A stretch of DNA of 64,000 bases. Source: Sphingomonas_L flavalba_A (GTDB lineage: Bacteria > Pseudomonadota > Alphaproteobacteria > Sphingomonadales > Sphingomonadaceae). A program made the translations under genes and the position numbers. The notes beneath the pieces were generated by a model. The model ran no database searches, was not told where the DNA came from, and was given only the letters and a program-made list of their open reading frames with translations. Location of the stretch: positions 1,054,001 through 1,118,000 of the forward strand of contig NZ_CP180208.1 of NCBI RefSeq assembly GCF_047553045.1. The letters are read 5' to 3'. This document shows, piece by piece, positions 8,182 through 16,254 of this stretch (its first letter is position 1; each line of letters starts with the position of its first letter).

Positions 8182-9390
8182 ATGAGAATTGACGCTGCGA
8201 GGGTTATCATCACCTCGCCGGGCCGCAATTTCGTTTCGGTAAAGATCGAGACGGATCAAGGCGTTTACGGCGTGGGCGATGCGACCCTCAACGGCCGGGA
8301 GCTGGCGGTGGCATCCTATCTTCAGGATCACGTGCTGCCGTGCGTCGTCGGGCGCGATCCGCGCCGGATCGAGGATATCTGGCAGTATCTGTATCGCGGC
8401 GCCTACTGGCGGCGCGGGCCGGTCACGATGTCGGCGATCGCCGCGGTCGACATGGCGCTGTGGGACATCAAGGCCAAGATGGCCGGGATGCCGCTATACG
8501 ACCTGCTGGGCGGGAAGAGCCGCGACGGCGTGCTGGTCTATGGTCATGCCAATGGCGCCGACATTGCCGAGACCGTCGATGAGGTCGGCCGCTATCTGGG
8601 GTTGGGCTACAAGGCGATCCGCGCCCAGTCCGGCATCCCCGGTCTCGCCGCCGCTTACGGCGTCGGGCGCGGCAAGGATTATTACGAGCCGGCCGACGCC
8701 AGCCTGCCGTCCGAGACGGTGTGGGACACGCGCAAATACATGCAGTTCGTCCCCGGCCTGTTCGAAAAGCTGCGCGAAACCTATGGTCAGGCGCCGCAAT
8801 TGCTGCACGACGTCCACCACCGGTTGACCCCGATGGAGGCGGCCCGGCTGGGCCGGGCGCTGGAGCCGTATGACCTGTTCTGGCTGGAGGACGCGACCCC
8901 GGCGGAGAATCAGGAGGCGTTCCGCCTGATCCGCGAGAACACCGTGATCCCGCTGGCGGTGGGCGAGGTGTTCAACAGCATCTGGGACTGCAAGGACCTG
9001 ATCCAGAACCAGCTGATCGACTATATCCGCGTGCCGGTGGTGCGCGCCGGTGGCATCACCCACCTGCGCCGGATCGCCGACCTTGCCGGGTTGCATCAGG
9101 TGCGGACCGGCTTCCACGGCGCGACCGACCTGTCGCCGGTGACGATGGGCGCGGCGCTGCATTTCGACAGCTGGGTGCCGAATTTCGGCATCCAGGAATA
9201 TATGCGCCACACGCCGGAGACCGACGCGGTGTTCCCGCACGCCTATTATTTCGAGGACGGGCTGCTGCACCCTGGCGACGCGCCCGGCCACGGCGTCGAC
9301 ATCGACGAGAAGGAGGCGGCGCGCTTCCCGTACAAACCGGCTTACCTGCCGGTTACCCGGCTGGAAGACGGCACGATGTGGAACTGGTGA
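8182..9390 (+). CDS. manD: D-mannonate dehydratase (enolase superfamily, ManD/RspA)
   Basis: The 402-aa enolase-superfamily enzyme dehydrates D-mannonate to 2-keto-3-deoxygluconate. The Mg2+ ligands fall at Asp210, Glu236 and Glu262. Catalytic-site residues His212, Arg147, Tyr159, His312 and Asp316 and the terminal Trp402 are all in place, matching the numbering known for the Novosphingobium aromaticivorans ManD. An upstream GGGGGAG gives a good ribosome site. It is transcribed away from the gntR-uxaC-uxuB operon and takes over the uxuB product, replacing UxuA of enterics. Confidence 0.95.
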   Translation: MRIDAARVIITSPGRNFVSVKIETDQGVYGVGDATLNGRELAVASYLQDHVLPCVVGRDPRRIEDIWQYLYRGAYWRRGPVTMSAIAAVDMALWDIKAKMAGMPLYDLLGGKSRDGVLVYGHANGADIAETVDEVGRYLGLGYKAIRAQSGIPGLAAAYGVGRGKDYYEPADASLPSETVWDTRKYMQFVPGLFEKLRETYGQAPQLLHDVHHRLTPMEAARLGRALEPYDLFWLEDATPAENQEAFRLIRENTVIPLAVGEVFNSIWDCKDLIQNQLIDYIRVPVVRAGGITHLRRIADLAGLHQVRTGFHGATDLSPVTMGAALHFDSWVPNFGIQEYMRHTPETDAVFPHAYYFEDGLLHPGDAPGHGVDIDEKEAARFPYKPAYLPVTRLEDGTMWNW

Positions 9391-9474
9391 GCCGCCGTCC
9401 CGCCGGGCGCGAATCTGCCCGGCGGTCGTCAACGGCGATGCGTGCGGCAAACAGGACTTACCACTCTATCAAAT

Positions 9475-9488
9475 ATTGACAGGCCAAT
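9475..9488. promoter_or_regulatory. Candidate GntR operator overlapping the TonB-receptor promoter
   Basis: ATTGACAGGCCAAT is a 14-bp imperfect palindrome of the same type as those at 4435 and 8119. It contains a TTGACA (9476-9481) that could serve as the -35 box of the receptor gene starting at 9573, so occupancy would block transcription. This ties the outer-membrane receptor to the uronate regulon. Confidence 0.5.
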
Positions 9489-9572
9489 TATTCCACAATA
9501 GGCAGATCAGGTCATACATGTAGGTTAGGCCGACGATCTGAGCGGCAATGTACCCAAAAGGGAGGGGCTATC

Positions 9573-11765
9573 ATGCGGAAATTCCTATCGACCAGCGCGC
9601 TGTGTTCGGCGGCTGCCTGTCTGTTGCTGCCGGTGGCGCCCGCCCACGCGCAGGAGGGCGGCGACGAGGGGCTGGCCGATATTATCGTCACCGCTGAAAA
9701 GCGGCCGAGCGTTGCCCAGCGCACCGCGATCGCGCTGACCGTGGTCGATGCCGAGGCACTGAAGCGGCAGGGTGTCGGCAACGTTGCCGACCTGACCACG
9801 CTGACGCCCAGCGTCAATTTCGCGACTAACGGCCCTTCGTCGATCATCACCATCCGTGGTGTGTCGAGCCGCGACACCAACCAGCTGGGCGACCCGGCGG
9901 TTTCGATCAGCATCGACGGTTTCTACCTGCAGCGCGCGCTGGGCCTGAACGCCGCGCTGTTCGATCTGGAGCGGGTGGAAGCGCTGCGCGGGCCGCAGGG
10001 CACGCTGCTTGGCCGCAACGCCACCGGTGGTGCGCTCAGCATCGTCAGCGCCAAGCCGCTTGATCATTTCGCGGCGTCCGCGACGGTGGAATACGGCAAT
10101 TACGACACGTTCAATACTCAGGGCTTCGTCAACATCCCGCTGGCCGAAGGCGTCAAGATGCGCGCGTCGTTCCAGACCCGCGACCGTGACGGCTACCGCG
10201 ACAATGCGCCGGGCCGCGACGCCGACGACGAGCACAGCAAGGCCGCCCGCATCCACGTCCAGTTCGACCCGACGCCGGAGTGGACGCTGTTGATCACCGG
10301 CGAATATGCGCAGACCAACGGCGCCGGTCCGGGGCTCCAGGCGATTCCGTGGCGCTATATCGCCGGCACCAGCAACGTCGATTATTCCAAGCCGCCGGTC
10401 CCCAACGCCGGCAAGAAATTCCCGACTCCGCCGGGGCAGTTCCTGCGGACCCAGACCGTCAATTTCCGCTGGAACACCAGCTATGATTTCGGTCCGGCGT
10501 CGGTCACCTATCTGGGTGGATACCGCGAGTTCCAGCTCGACCGGTTGAATGGGCTGGGCGCGCCGTTTGGTTCGGCTCGGCAGAATTTCTCATTCGACCA
10601 GCAGGAGCGGCCGAATTCGTGGAATCACGAGTTCCGGATCACGTCCGCGCAGGACCAGCCGCTGCTGTGGCAGGCCGGCCTCTACCATTTCAGCGAGAAG
10701 AACAGCACCCAGTCGCTGTTCGCCGACTTCCCGGGCAGCCCGGGCCTGATGGGTCCGGCGAAATACCTGCAGATCTTCGTCAAGCCGGATCTGCTGCTGA
10801 AGTCGTCAGCGGCGTTTGGTCAGGCATCCTATGCCGTCACCGATACGCTGCGGCTGGAAGCGGGGCTGCGGTATTCCAAGGACAACAAGCATAACCTGAA
10901 CGCGACCAACCTTGCGACCAACGTCAACAATTACATCGCGACCGGCGCCATTTCGTACGTTTCGAACCCGCCGACAGCGACGGAGATTTCGTCGAGCAAG
11001 GTGACGTATCATGCAGCGGCCAACCTGCAGTGGACGCCGCAGAACCTGCTCTATGTGAAATACGACACCGGCTATAAGGCGGGCGGGTTCACCGACCTTA
11101 ACCCCTACGGCCCGGAAAATCTGACCGCCTATGAGATCGGTTCCAAGAACCGGTTCCTTGGCAACACGTTGCAGATCAACGCTTCCGCGTTCCTGTATGA
11201 TTACAAGAACCAGCAGGTGCAGCAGCAGATCACGCTGCCGTCGGGCGGCGTCGGCACCGGCACGGTCAACGCCGGTAAATCGAAGATCTACGGCGCCGAC
11301 CTGGACCTGATCTGGCAGCCCAGCTCGTCCGACCGGTTCGATTTCTACATCGGTTACCTCCATGCCCGCTTCAAGGATTTCGTCGTGTTCAGCGGCGGCA
11401 ACCAGCAGCTGGCCGGAAACCGGCTGCAGCAGGCGCCGGACTGGACGATGAACATCGGTTACGAACACACGTGGGATGTCGGCGACGGCACGCTGACCGC
11501 ACGCGCGCAGACCCATTTCGAGAGCAAGAGCTACTTCACCTTCTTCAACTACGAGTCCGACAAGCAATCGGGGTACCACCGGTCGGACGTGACGCTAACC
11601 TACCGGGCGCCGGACGACCGCTGGTCGCTGGAAGCCTATGTCCGCAACCTGGAGAACGAGCCGGTCCTCGCCTACGCCGACGTGACGGGTGGCACCTGGG
11701 GCACCTATCGCTACACGTATCAGGCGCCGCGGACGTTTGGTGCGCGCCTGACGGTGAATTTCTGA
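9573..11765 (+). CDS. TonB-dependent outer-membrane receptor
   Basis: The 730-aa protein has a signal peptide cut near residue 26 (PAHA-QE) and a TonB-box-like DIIVTAEK (about residues 36-43). It then has a plug domain with the RGPQGTLLGRNATGGA motif (about residues 138-153) and a long beta-barrel ending in a C-terminal Phe. GGGAGGGG upstream is a strong ribosome site. It takes large or scarce ligands across the outer membrane using TonB energy. Its place in the uronate regulon suggests a glucuronide or uronate oligosaccharide ligand, which is an inference. Its stop overlaps the next start by one base. Confidence 0.93.
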   Translation: MRKFLSTSALCSAAACLLLPVAPAHAQEGGDEGLADIIVTAEKRPSVAQRTAIALTVVDAEALKRQGVGNVADLTTLTPSVNFATNGPSSIITIRGVSSRDTNQLGDPAVSISIDGFYLQRALGLNAALFDLERVEALRGPQGTLLGRNATGGALSIVSAKPLDHFAASATVEYGNYDTFNTQGFVNIPLAEGVKMRASFQTRDRDGYRDNAPGRDADDEHSKAARIHVQFDPTPEWTLLITGEYAQTNGAGPGLQAIPWRYIAGTSNVDYSKPPVPNAGKKFPTPPGQFLRTQTVNFRWNTSYDFGPASVTYLGGYREFQLDRLNGLGAPFGSARQNFSFDQQERPNSWNHEFRITSAQDQPLLWQAGLYHFSEKNSTQSLFADFPGSPGLMGPAKYLQIFVKPDLLLKSSAAFGQASYAVTDTLRLEAGLRYSKDNKHNLNATNLATNVNNYIATGAISYVSNPPTATEISSSKVTYHAAANLQWTPQNLLYVKYDTGYKAGGFTDLNPYGPENLTAYEIGSKNRFLGNTLQINASAFLYDYKNQQVQQQITLPSGGVGTGTVNAGKSKIYGADLDLIWQPSSSDRFDFYIGYLHARFKDFVVFSGGNQQLAGNRLQQAPDWTMNIGYEHTWDVGDGTLTARAQTHFESKSYFTFFNYESDKQSGYHRSDVTLTYRAPDDRWSLEAYVRNLENEPVLAYADVTGGTWGTYRYTYQAPRTFGARLTVNF

Positions 11766-12667
11766 TGGGTGGGGCGCCGCGGGCGAGCCGCCGGAGCTTC
11801 CTGTACGGGGCGGGGGCGACGGCGGCGGCCGTTGCCGCCGGCCTTCCCGCCTGGGCGGCGGTGCGGCGGCCTTTCGCCCCGCTGCTGGGGGCATGGACGT
11901 CGCTCGACAATTGCGGGTTGCTGGCGTCGGCCGGCTACGGCTTTGTCGAAGAGGAAGTCGACCGTTTCCTTGTCCCCGGCCGGGACGAGGCGGCGTTCGA
12001 GCGCAATCTGGCGGCGGCGGCGCGGCAGCCGGTTCCGGTGCTGTCCTGCGTTCGTTTCCTGCCGCCGGAATTGCAGAGCATCGGCCCGGATGCGAACCAT
12101 GACGGCATCGCCGCCTTTTCCGAGATCGTGTTTCGCCGGGCGCGGCGGGCCGGGGTGCGTTACATCGTGTTCGGCAGCCCGCGTTCGCGCAAGGTGCCGG
12201 ACGGCTTTTCGCGCGAGGCGGCGAAAGCGCAACTGGTCGCGCTGGGCCGGATACTGGGCCCGATCGCCCAGGCGAACGACGTCATCATGGTTCTGGAGCC
12301 GCTGAACCAGAGCGAGACCAACTTCATCAACCGGGTCAGCGAGGGTGCCGAGATCGTCCGCGCCGCCGGCCATCCGCATTTCCGCCTGATGGCGGACCTG
12401 TTCCACATGAAGACCGAGGACGAGGGGCCGCAGAGCATTCTCGCCAATGGCGACCTGCTGCACCACGCGCAGATCGCCGAGAAGCAGGGGCGGCGGGCGC
12501 CGGGCGTCAGCAACGAGGATTTCATCCCCTATTTCAAGGCGCTGTGGGATGTCGGTTATGCAGGCCCGTTGTCCGTAGAGTGCATCTGGTCCGATGTGCA
12601 GACGGAAGCGCCGTTGGCCAGCCGCACGATTTCCGGGCAGATCGCCCGCATGGTCAAGGCGGGTTAG
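11765..12667 (+). CDS. Tat-targeted TIM-barrel sugar isomerase/epimerase-like protein
   Basis: The 300-aa protein starts at the ATG sharing its A with the TonB receptor stop (TGATG), so the two are coupled; a longer frame reading into the receptor is a shadow. RASRRSFLYGAGATAAAV is a Tat signal. The AP_endonuc_2-like barrel carries LEPLN (about residue 180), ADLFHMK (about 218) and a late SVECIW. It resembles hydroxypyruvate-isomerase or sugar-epimerase-type enzymes. It is only distantly related to the 1-1739 pair. Its substrate is unknown, and co-expression with the receptor suggests the imported sugar. Confidence 0.82.
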   Translation: MGGAPRASRRSFLYGAGATAAAVAAGLPAWAAVRRPFAPLLGAWTSLDNCGLLASAGYGFVEEEVDRFLVPGRDEAAFERNLAAAARQPVPVLSCVRFLPPELQSIGPDANHDGIAAFSEIVFRRARRAGVRYIVFGSPRSRKVPDGFSREAAKAQLVALGRILGPIAQANDVIMVLEPLNQSETNFINRVSEGAEIVRAAGHPHFRLMADLFHMKTEDEGPQSILANGDLLHHAQIAEKQGRRAPGVSNEDFIPYFKALWDVGYAGPLSVECIWSDVQTEAPLASRTISGQIARMVKAG

Positions 12668-12670
12668 TCG

Positions 12671-13168
12671 GTGCTGGCGGCCCTGCTGTTGATCGCCGCG
12701 TCTGGCCCCCCGGCGGGGTCCATCGACGCATTTCTCGCACAGGCGCGCGCCGAGGCCAGCCTTGACCGGGTCAGCCAGGCGCGGACGATGGGGCGCAACG
12801 CCGATATCTCCCGCCGGATCACCGAACAGGTGCTGGCCGGCGACAAGACGATGACCGTCGCACGGCTCGCCGAATTCGCCGAGCGCGGCTGGAAGGTGCC
12901 CGAAGCGGGCGATGTCGTCCTCGTCGTCGACTTCGACGGCAAGCCGGCGTTTCTCTATCGTGTCATCGCCGCCGAAACCGTGCCGTTCTCGGCGATCGGC
13001 GCGATGCATGTCGCCGGCGAAGGCCCCGGCCTGCGCGATGTCGAAAGCTGGCGTGCCGCGCACCGCAAGGCATGGCAGGCGGCCCTCGACGGGTTGACCC
13101 CGGCCGAGGCGGACGCGTTGCCGGTGGTCTGGCAGCAGATCGCGCCGATCTATCCGGCGCGGCGTTGA
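12671..13168 (+). CDS. ASCH-domain (YhfF-like) protein
   Basis: The frame encodes 165 aa from GTG at 12671, three bases after the preceding stop. The first 12 residues are hydrophobic and could be a weak signal or a start artefact. The body reads as an ASCH domain of the YhfF type: VLVVDFDGKPAFLYRVI, then VPFSAIGAMHVAGEGPG and WRAAHRKAW in the order typical of that family. ASCH domains are PUA-like RNA-binding folds, and some are nucleoside amidohydrolases. Why it sits between two Tat-exported sugar enzymes is unclear. Confidence 0.7.
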   Translation: MLAALLLIAASGPPAGSIDAFLAQARAEASLDRVSQARTMGRNADISRRITEQVLAGDKTMTVARLAEFAERGWKVPEAGDVVLVVDFDGKPAFLYRVIAAETVPFSAIGAMHVAGEGPGLRDVESWRAAHRKAWQAALDGLTPAEADALPVVWQQIAPIYPARR

Positions 13169-13205
13169 GGCGGGCGCCGGCCCGGACGGACGGGGAGGTA
13201 GGGCG

Positions 13206-14258
13206 ATGACGATTTCACGGCGGGATTTCGGGCGCATGCTGATCGCGGCGCCGGCGGCGGGGTTGTTTGTCCACCCGCTCGCCGGGGTGGCGCGCGCGGC
13301 CGGGCGGCGGCCCAATTCGCGGTGGGCGGGCGTGCAGGTCGGCCTGAACGTGCCCTATAGTTTCGGCACCCGGACGGCGATGAACGCGGAACAAATCCTG
13401 GGGCGTTGCGTCGCGCTGGGGGTGAGCACGGTCGAACTGCGCGGGCAGGCGATCGAGATTTCGCTCGGCCTGCCGGAAGATCTGGTGCTTGGCCCGGCGC
13501 CGAGCGACTATACCGCTGTCTACGAGACCGGGTCCGGCCTGCCGGAAGCGCCGGGCAATGTGATGGCCGCCAACGCGCCGACGCGCACCCGGCTGAGTGA
13601 GGCGCAGATCGCCACCTATCGCGTGGCGGCGGCGCGGCTGCGCGCCTGGCGGGCGACGGTGGCGATGGACCGGGCGGCGGCGATCCGCGCCGCCTATGAG
13701 CGGGCCGGCGTGCAGATCGGCGTCATCAAGTTCGACGGCATCAGCGAAATGGCGCCGGAGGAGTATGATTACATCTTCCGGCTGGCGAAGGCGCTGGGCG
13801 CGCGCACCGTATCCGGCGAATTCTCGATGCGGGCGGCGGAGCAGATGGCGGCGCCGGCCGAACGGCACGGGGTCTGGGCCGGGCTGCACAATCATCTGGC
13901 GGTGACGCCGGCGATCTGGGAGGCGGCGTTCGCCAAGGGGCGTTACATCGGCGCCAATGTCGACATCGGCCACTATTTCGCCGGCAACGGGGAATCGCCG
14001 CTGCCGTTCATCGCGCGCTACCCGGAACGGATCACCCACCTGCATGTGAAGGATAAGACGCGCGACAACCGCAATGTCGCGTTCGGCACCGGCGACACGC
14101 CGGTCAAGGCGATTTTGCAGGCGATCCGCGACAACCGGTGGTCCCATATTCAGGCGACGATCGAATATGAGATTCCGCTGCCTGAAGGGGCCGACCGCGA
14201 CGCCGAACTGCGCCGGGCGATCGCCTATTGCCGGCGATGCCTGCTGAACGAGGTTTGA
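13206..14258 (+). CDS. Tat-targeted TIM-barrel sugar isomerase/epimerase-like protein
   Basis: The 350-aa protein has a Tat signal, MTISRRDFGRMLIAAPAAG, ending near AARA at about residue 33. An AP_endonuc_2-type barrel follows, with LHNHLAV (about residue 226), ANVDIGHYFAGN (about 255) and HLHVKDK (about 280) as the His/Asp metal-site motifs. The GGGGAGGTAGGGCG upstream gives a ribosome site. It is the last gene of the rightward arm, followed by strong terminators. It is the fourth exported TIM-barrel protein of the locus; function beyond sugar metabolism is not visible. Confidence 0.82.
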   Translation: MTISRRDFGRMLIAAPAAGLFVHPLAGVARAAGRRPNSRWAGVQVGLNVPYSFGTRTAMNAEQILGRCVALGVSTVELRGQAIEISLGLPEDLVLGPAPSDYTAVYETGSGLPEAPGNVMAANAPTRTRLSEAQIATYRVAAARLRAWRATVAMDRAAAIRAAYERAGVQIGVIKFDGISEMAPEEYDYIFRLAKALGARTVSGEFSMRAAEQMAAPAERHGVWAGLHNHLAVTPAIWEAAFAKGRYIGANVDIGHYFAGNGESPLPFIARYPERITHLHVKDKTRDNRNVAFGTGDTPVKAILQAIRDNRWSHIQATIEYEIPLPEGADRDAELRRAIAYCRRCLLNEV

Positions 14259-14280
14259 GGGCCTGACGCCCTTGGACGGG

Positions 14281-14354
14281 CCGGGCGGTGCGCCGCCCGG
14301 TGTCATCTGTCCCCACACTGGGCGGTTGCCGGTCGGCGACCGCCCTTCTTTTTT
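14281..14354 (+). terminator. Double hairpin with U-tract after the uronate/TonB arm
   Basis: CCGGGCGG-TGCG-CCGCCCGG (14281-14300) is a perfect 8-bp stem. It is followed by an 11-bp stem (14320-14330 with 14335-14345, loop GGTC, one G-U pair) and then TTCTTTTTT (14346-14354). The second is a textbook rho-independent terminator for the rightward operon. Confidence 0.88.
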
Positions 14355-14378
14355 CACGCGGGGCGAAAAAGAACGCGG

Positions 14379-14876
14379 TCAGCGCATCAGGTTGGTGGCG
14401 AGCTTTTCGAGCAGGCGGTTGAGGGTGGCGATCTCGTTCTTCTTCAGGTGGCGGAACGCTTCGTCGTAAAGCTGGTTGGCGGCGGCCCACGCCTTTGCCC
14501 CGGCGTCCTTGCCGGCATCGGTCAGCGTTACTTCGGTGACGCGGCCGTCGCTTGGCCGCGGGCTGCAGACGACCAGCCCGTCCGCCTGCATCCGCTGGAC
14601 GATCTTGGTCATCGTCGGCAGCTTGGCGATCGCATGGTCGGCGATTTCGCTGACACTGGCGCAATGTTCGAGGTGCAGGACCATCAGCACCCGCCAGCGC
14701 GGGATGTCGAGGCCGATCGCCTTCAGCGCCTGCTCCATATTGCCCAGATAGCGGCCATTGGCCTGCGCCAGCCAGTAGAACGGCCAGGTCCGGAAGGAGA
14801 AGTCGCGAGACGACCCGTCCGGCTCCGCTTGTGACCGGCCGGCCGAATCGACCGGAACAGTCCTACTCATGTCCAT
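14379..14876 (-). CDS. MarR-family transcriptional regulator
   Basis: The 165-aa protein has a MarR winged helix. The recognition region SVSEIADHAIAKLPTMTKIVQRMQ and the wing SPRPSDGRVTEVTLTDAG (about residues 75-125) are clear. AGGAG lies four bases before the ATG at 14876; the next ATG two codons later is an alternative. It is divergent from the amidase-flavoprotein operon and most likely controls it. MarR regulators such as IacR hold the same position in indole-acetate catabolic clusters, so an indolic or aromatic inducer is a reasonable inference. Confidence 0.85.
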   Translation of the reverse strand: MDMSRTVPVDSAGRSQAEPDGSSRDFSFRTWPFYWLAQANGRYLGNMEQALKAIGLDIPRWRVLMVLHLEHCASVSEIADHAIAKLPTMTKIVQRMQADGLVVCSPRPSDGRVTEVTLTDAGKDAGAKAWAAANQLYDEAFRHLKKNEIATLNRLLEKLATNLMR

Positions 14877-15039
14877 GGGACTCCTGCGGAAAATGGCAAT
14901 TGGCGATAACGGTGGCCCGTTGGGGCCGGCGTGCAGTCTAACGGGCGGCGGTGGCGGCCTGTCAAGCGGGAAACGACTGTCTCGCCGGGCTTTGCATCGC
15001 AAGGATGGGCGGAGAGGGGGCGGCTACCCCCTGTGGAAT

Positions 15040-15059
15040 TTACTTGACTAATCACGTAA
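15040..15059. promoter_or_regulatory. Candidate MarR operator / promoter of the amidase operon
   Basis: TTAC(N12)GTAA forms an imperfect palindrome that encloses TTGACTAATCA, itself a TGA(N4)TCA dyad and a candidate -35 (TTGACT, 15044-15049). It lies 50-70 bases before the amidase start and about 165 bases from the marR start, a suitable place for MarR control of the operon. Confidence 0.4.
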
Positions 15060-15108
15060 TGTGGCTTGTGATGCGCCATCGAGAACAACGCAGGCGAGAG
15101 GCAGGGAG

Positions 15109-16254
15109 ATGGGCGCGATCCTCGTCGAGGAACTGGCCCTGGGCACGGGCGAAACGGCGGTGGCGGTCAAGGATTCGATCGCCGTGGCCGGTTACCCGAC
15201 TCGCGTCGGCAGTCGGGCGCTTGCCGATGCGCCGCCCGCCGCCGCCCATGCCGCCGTCGTTCAGGCGCTGCTCGACGCCGGCTGCCGGATTATCGGCAAG
15301 GCGAATATGCACGAGCTGGCGTACGGGGTGACCGGGATCAACGGCTGGACGGGCACGCCGGTCAATCCGCGCTACCCGGACCGGGTGCCCGGCGGATCGT
15401 CGAGCGGATCGGCGGTCGCGGTCGCCGCCGGGCTATGCGATTTCGCGCTGGGCACCGACACCGGCGGGTCGATCCGCATCCCGGCGACCTGCTGCGGCCT
15501 GTACGGGCTGAAGCCGACATTCGGCCGAATCAGCCGCGACGGGGTGCTGCCGGCGGACTCGTCGCTGGATTGCGTCGGTCCGTTGGCGCGGAGTCTGGCG
15601 ATGATCGAGCGGGCGATGGCACTGCTCGACCCCGCTTTCCACGCCGAAGCCGCCGTCGTCCGGCCGCGGATCGGCGTCGTCGCGGTGACGGCGGACGCGC
15701 CGGTTGCGAAGCCGGTCGCACAGGCGGTCGCCGCGCGGCTGGCCGTCGCGCCGGTCGAGCAGGTGCCGGTCGCCTTGCCGGGCATGGGTGCCGCCTATGA
15801 CGCCGGGCTGGCGATCATCGCCGCCGAGAACTGGCGGGCGTTCGGCCATCTCGCCCGGTCGCCGCTGCTGGGCGCCGATGTCGGCGAGCGGCTGCGCGCC
15901 GCCGAGGCGGTGACCGCCGAACAGCTGGCGCGGGCGGAGGTGGTGCGCGCGGCGTTCACCGCCGAGGTCGACGCCGCGCTCGACCGGGTCGACGCGCTGG
16001 TGCTGCCGACGATGCCCGGCCTGCCGCTGACCCTGGCGGCGGCGGTGGACGCGCGCGCGACGATCGGCTCCACCGCCTTCGTTCGGCCGTTCAACCTGTC
16101 CGGCCACCCGGCGCTCAGCATTCCGCTGGAAACGCCGGACGGGCTGCCCGCCGGGCTTCAGATCATCGGCCGGCGCGGGGATGACGCCCGGCTGTGCGCG
16201 GTTGCCCGCGCGCTTGACATCGTAACGGAACAATCAGGAGGAACAGGCCAATGA
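15109..16254 (+). CDS. Amidase-signature family hydrolase
   Basis: The 381-aa protein has the Ser-cisSer-Lys triad of amidase-signature enzymes: Lys in AVKDSIAV (about residue 20), the Gly/Ser-rich PGGSSSGSAVAVAAG (about 102-116) and TDTGGSIRIPA (about 125-135). The start at 15109 follows GGCAGGGAG; a frame 16 codons longer exists. It is shorter at the N-terminus than typical 450-aa amidases, beginning almost at the catalytic Lys. Its stop overlaps the next ATG (ATGA). Placement before an IacA-like flavoprotein suggests an IacH-like role on an indolic or aromatic amide, which is inferred. Confidence 0.85.
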   Translation: MGAILVEELALGTGETAVAVKDSIAVAGYPTRVGSRALADAPPAAAHAAVVQALLDAGCRIIGKANMHELAYGVTGINGWTGTPVNPRYPDRVPGGSSSGSAVAVAAGLCDFALGTDTGGSIRIPATCCGLYGLKPTFGRISRDGVLPADSSLDCVGPLARSLAMIERAMALLDPAFHAEAAVVRPRIGVVAVTADAPVAKPVAQAVAARLAVAPVEQVPVALPGMGAAYDAGLAIIAAENWRAFGHLARSPLLGADVGERLRAAEAVTAEQLARAEVVRAAFTAEVDAALDRVDALVLPTMPGLPLTLAAAVDARATIGSTAFVRPFNLSGHPALSIPLETPDGLPAGLQIIGRRGDDARLCAVARALDIVTEQSGGTGQ

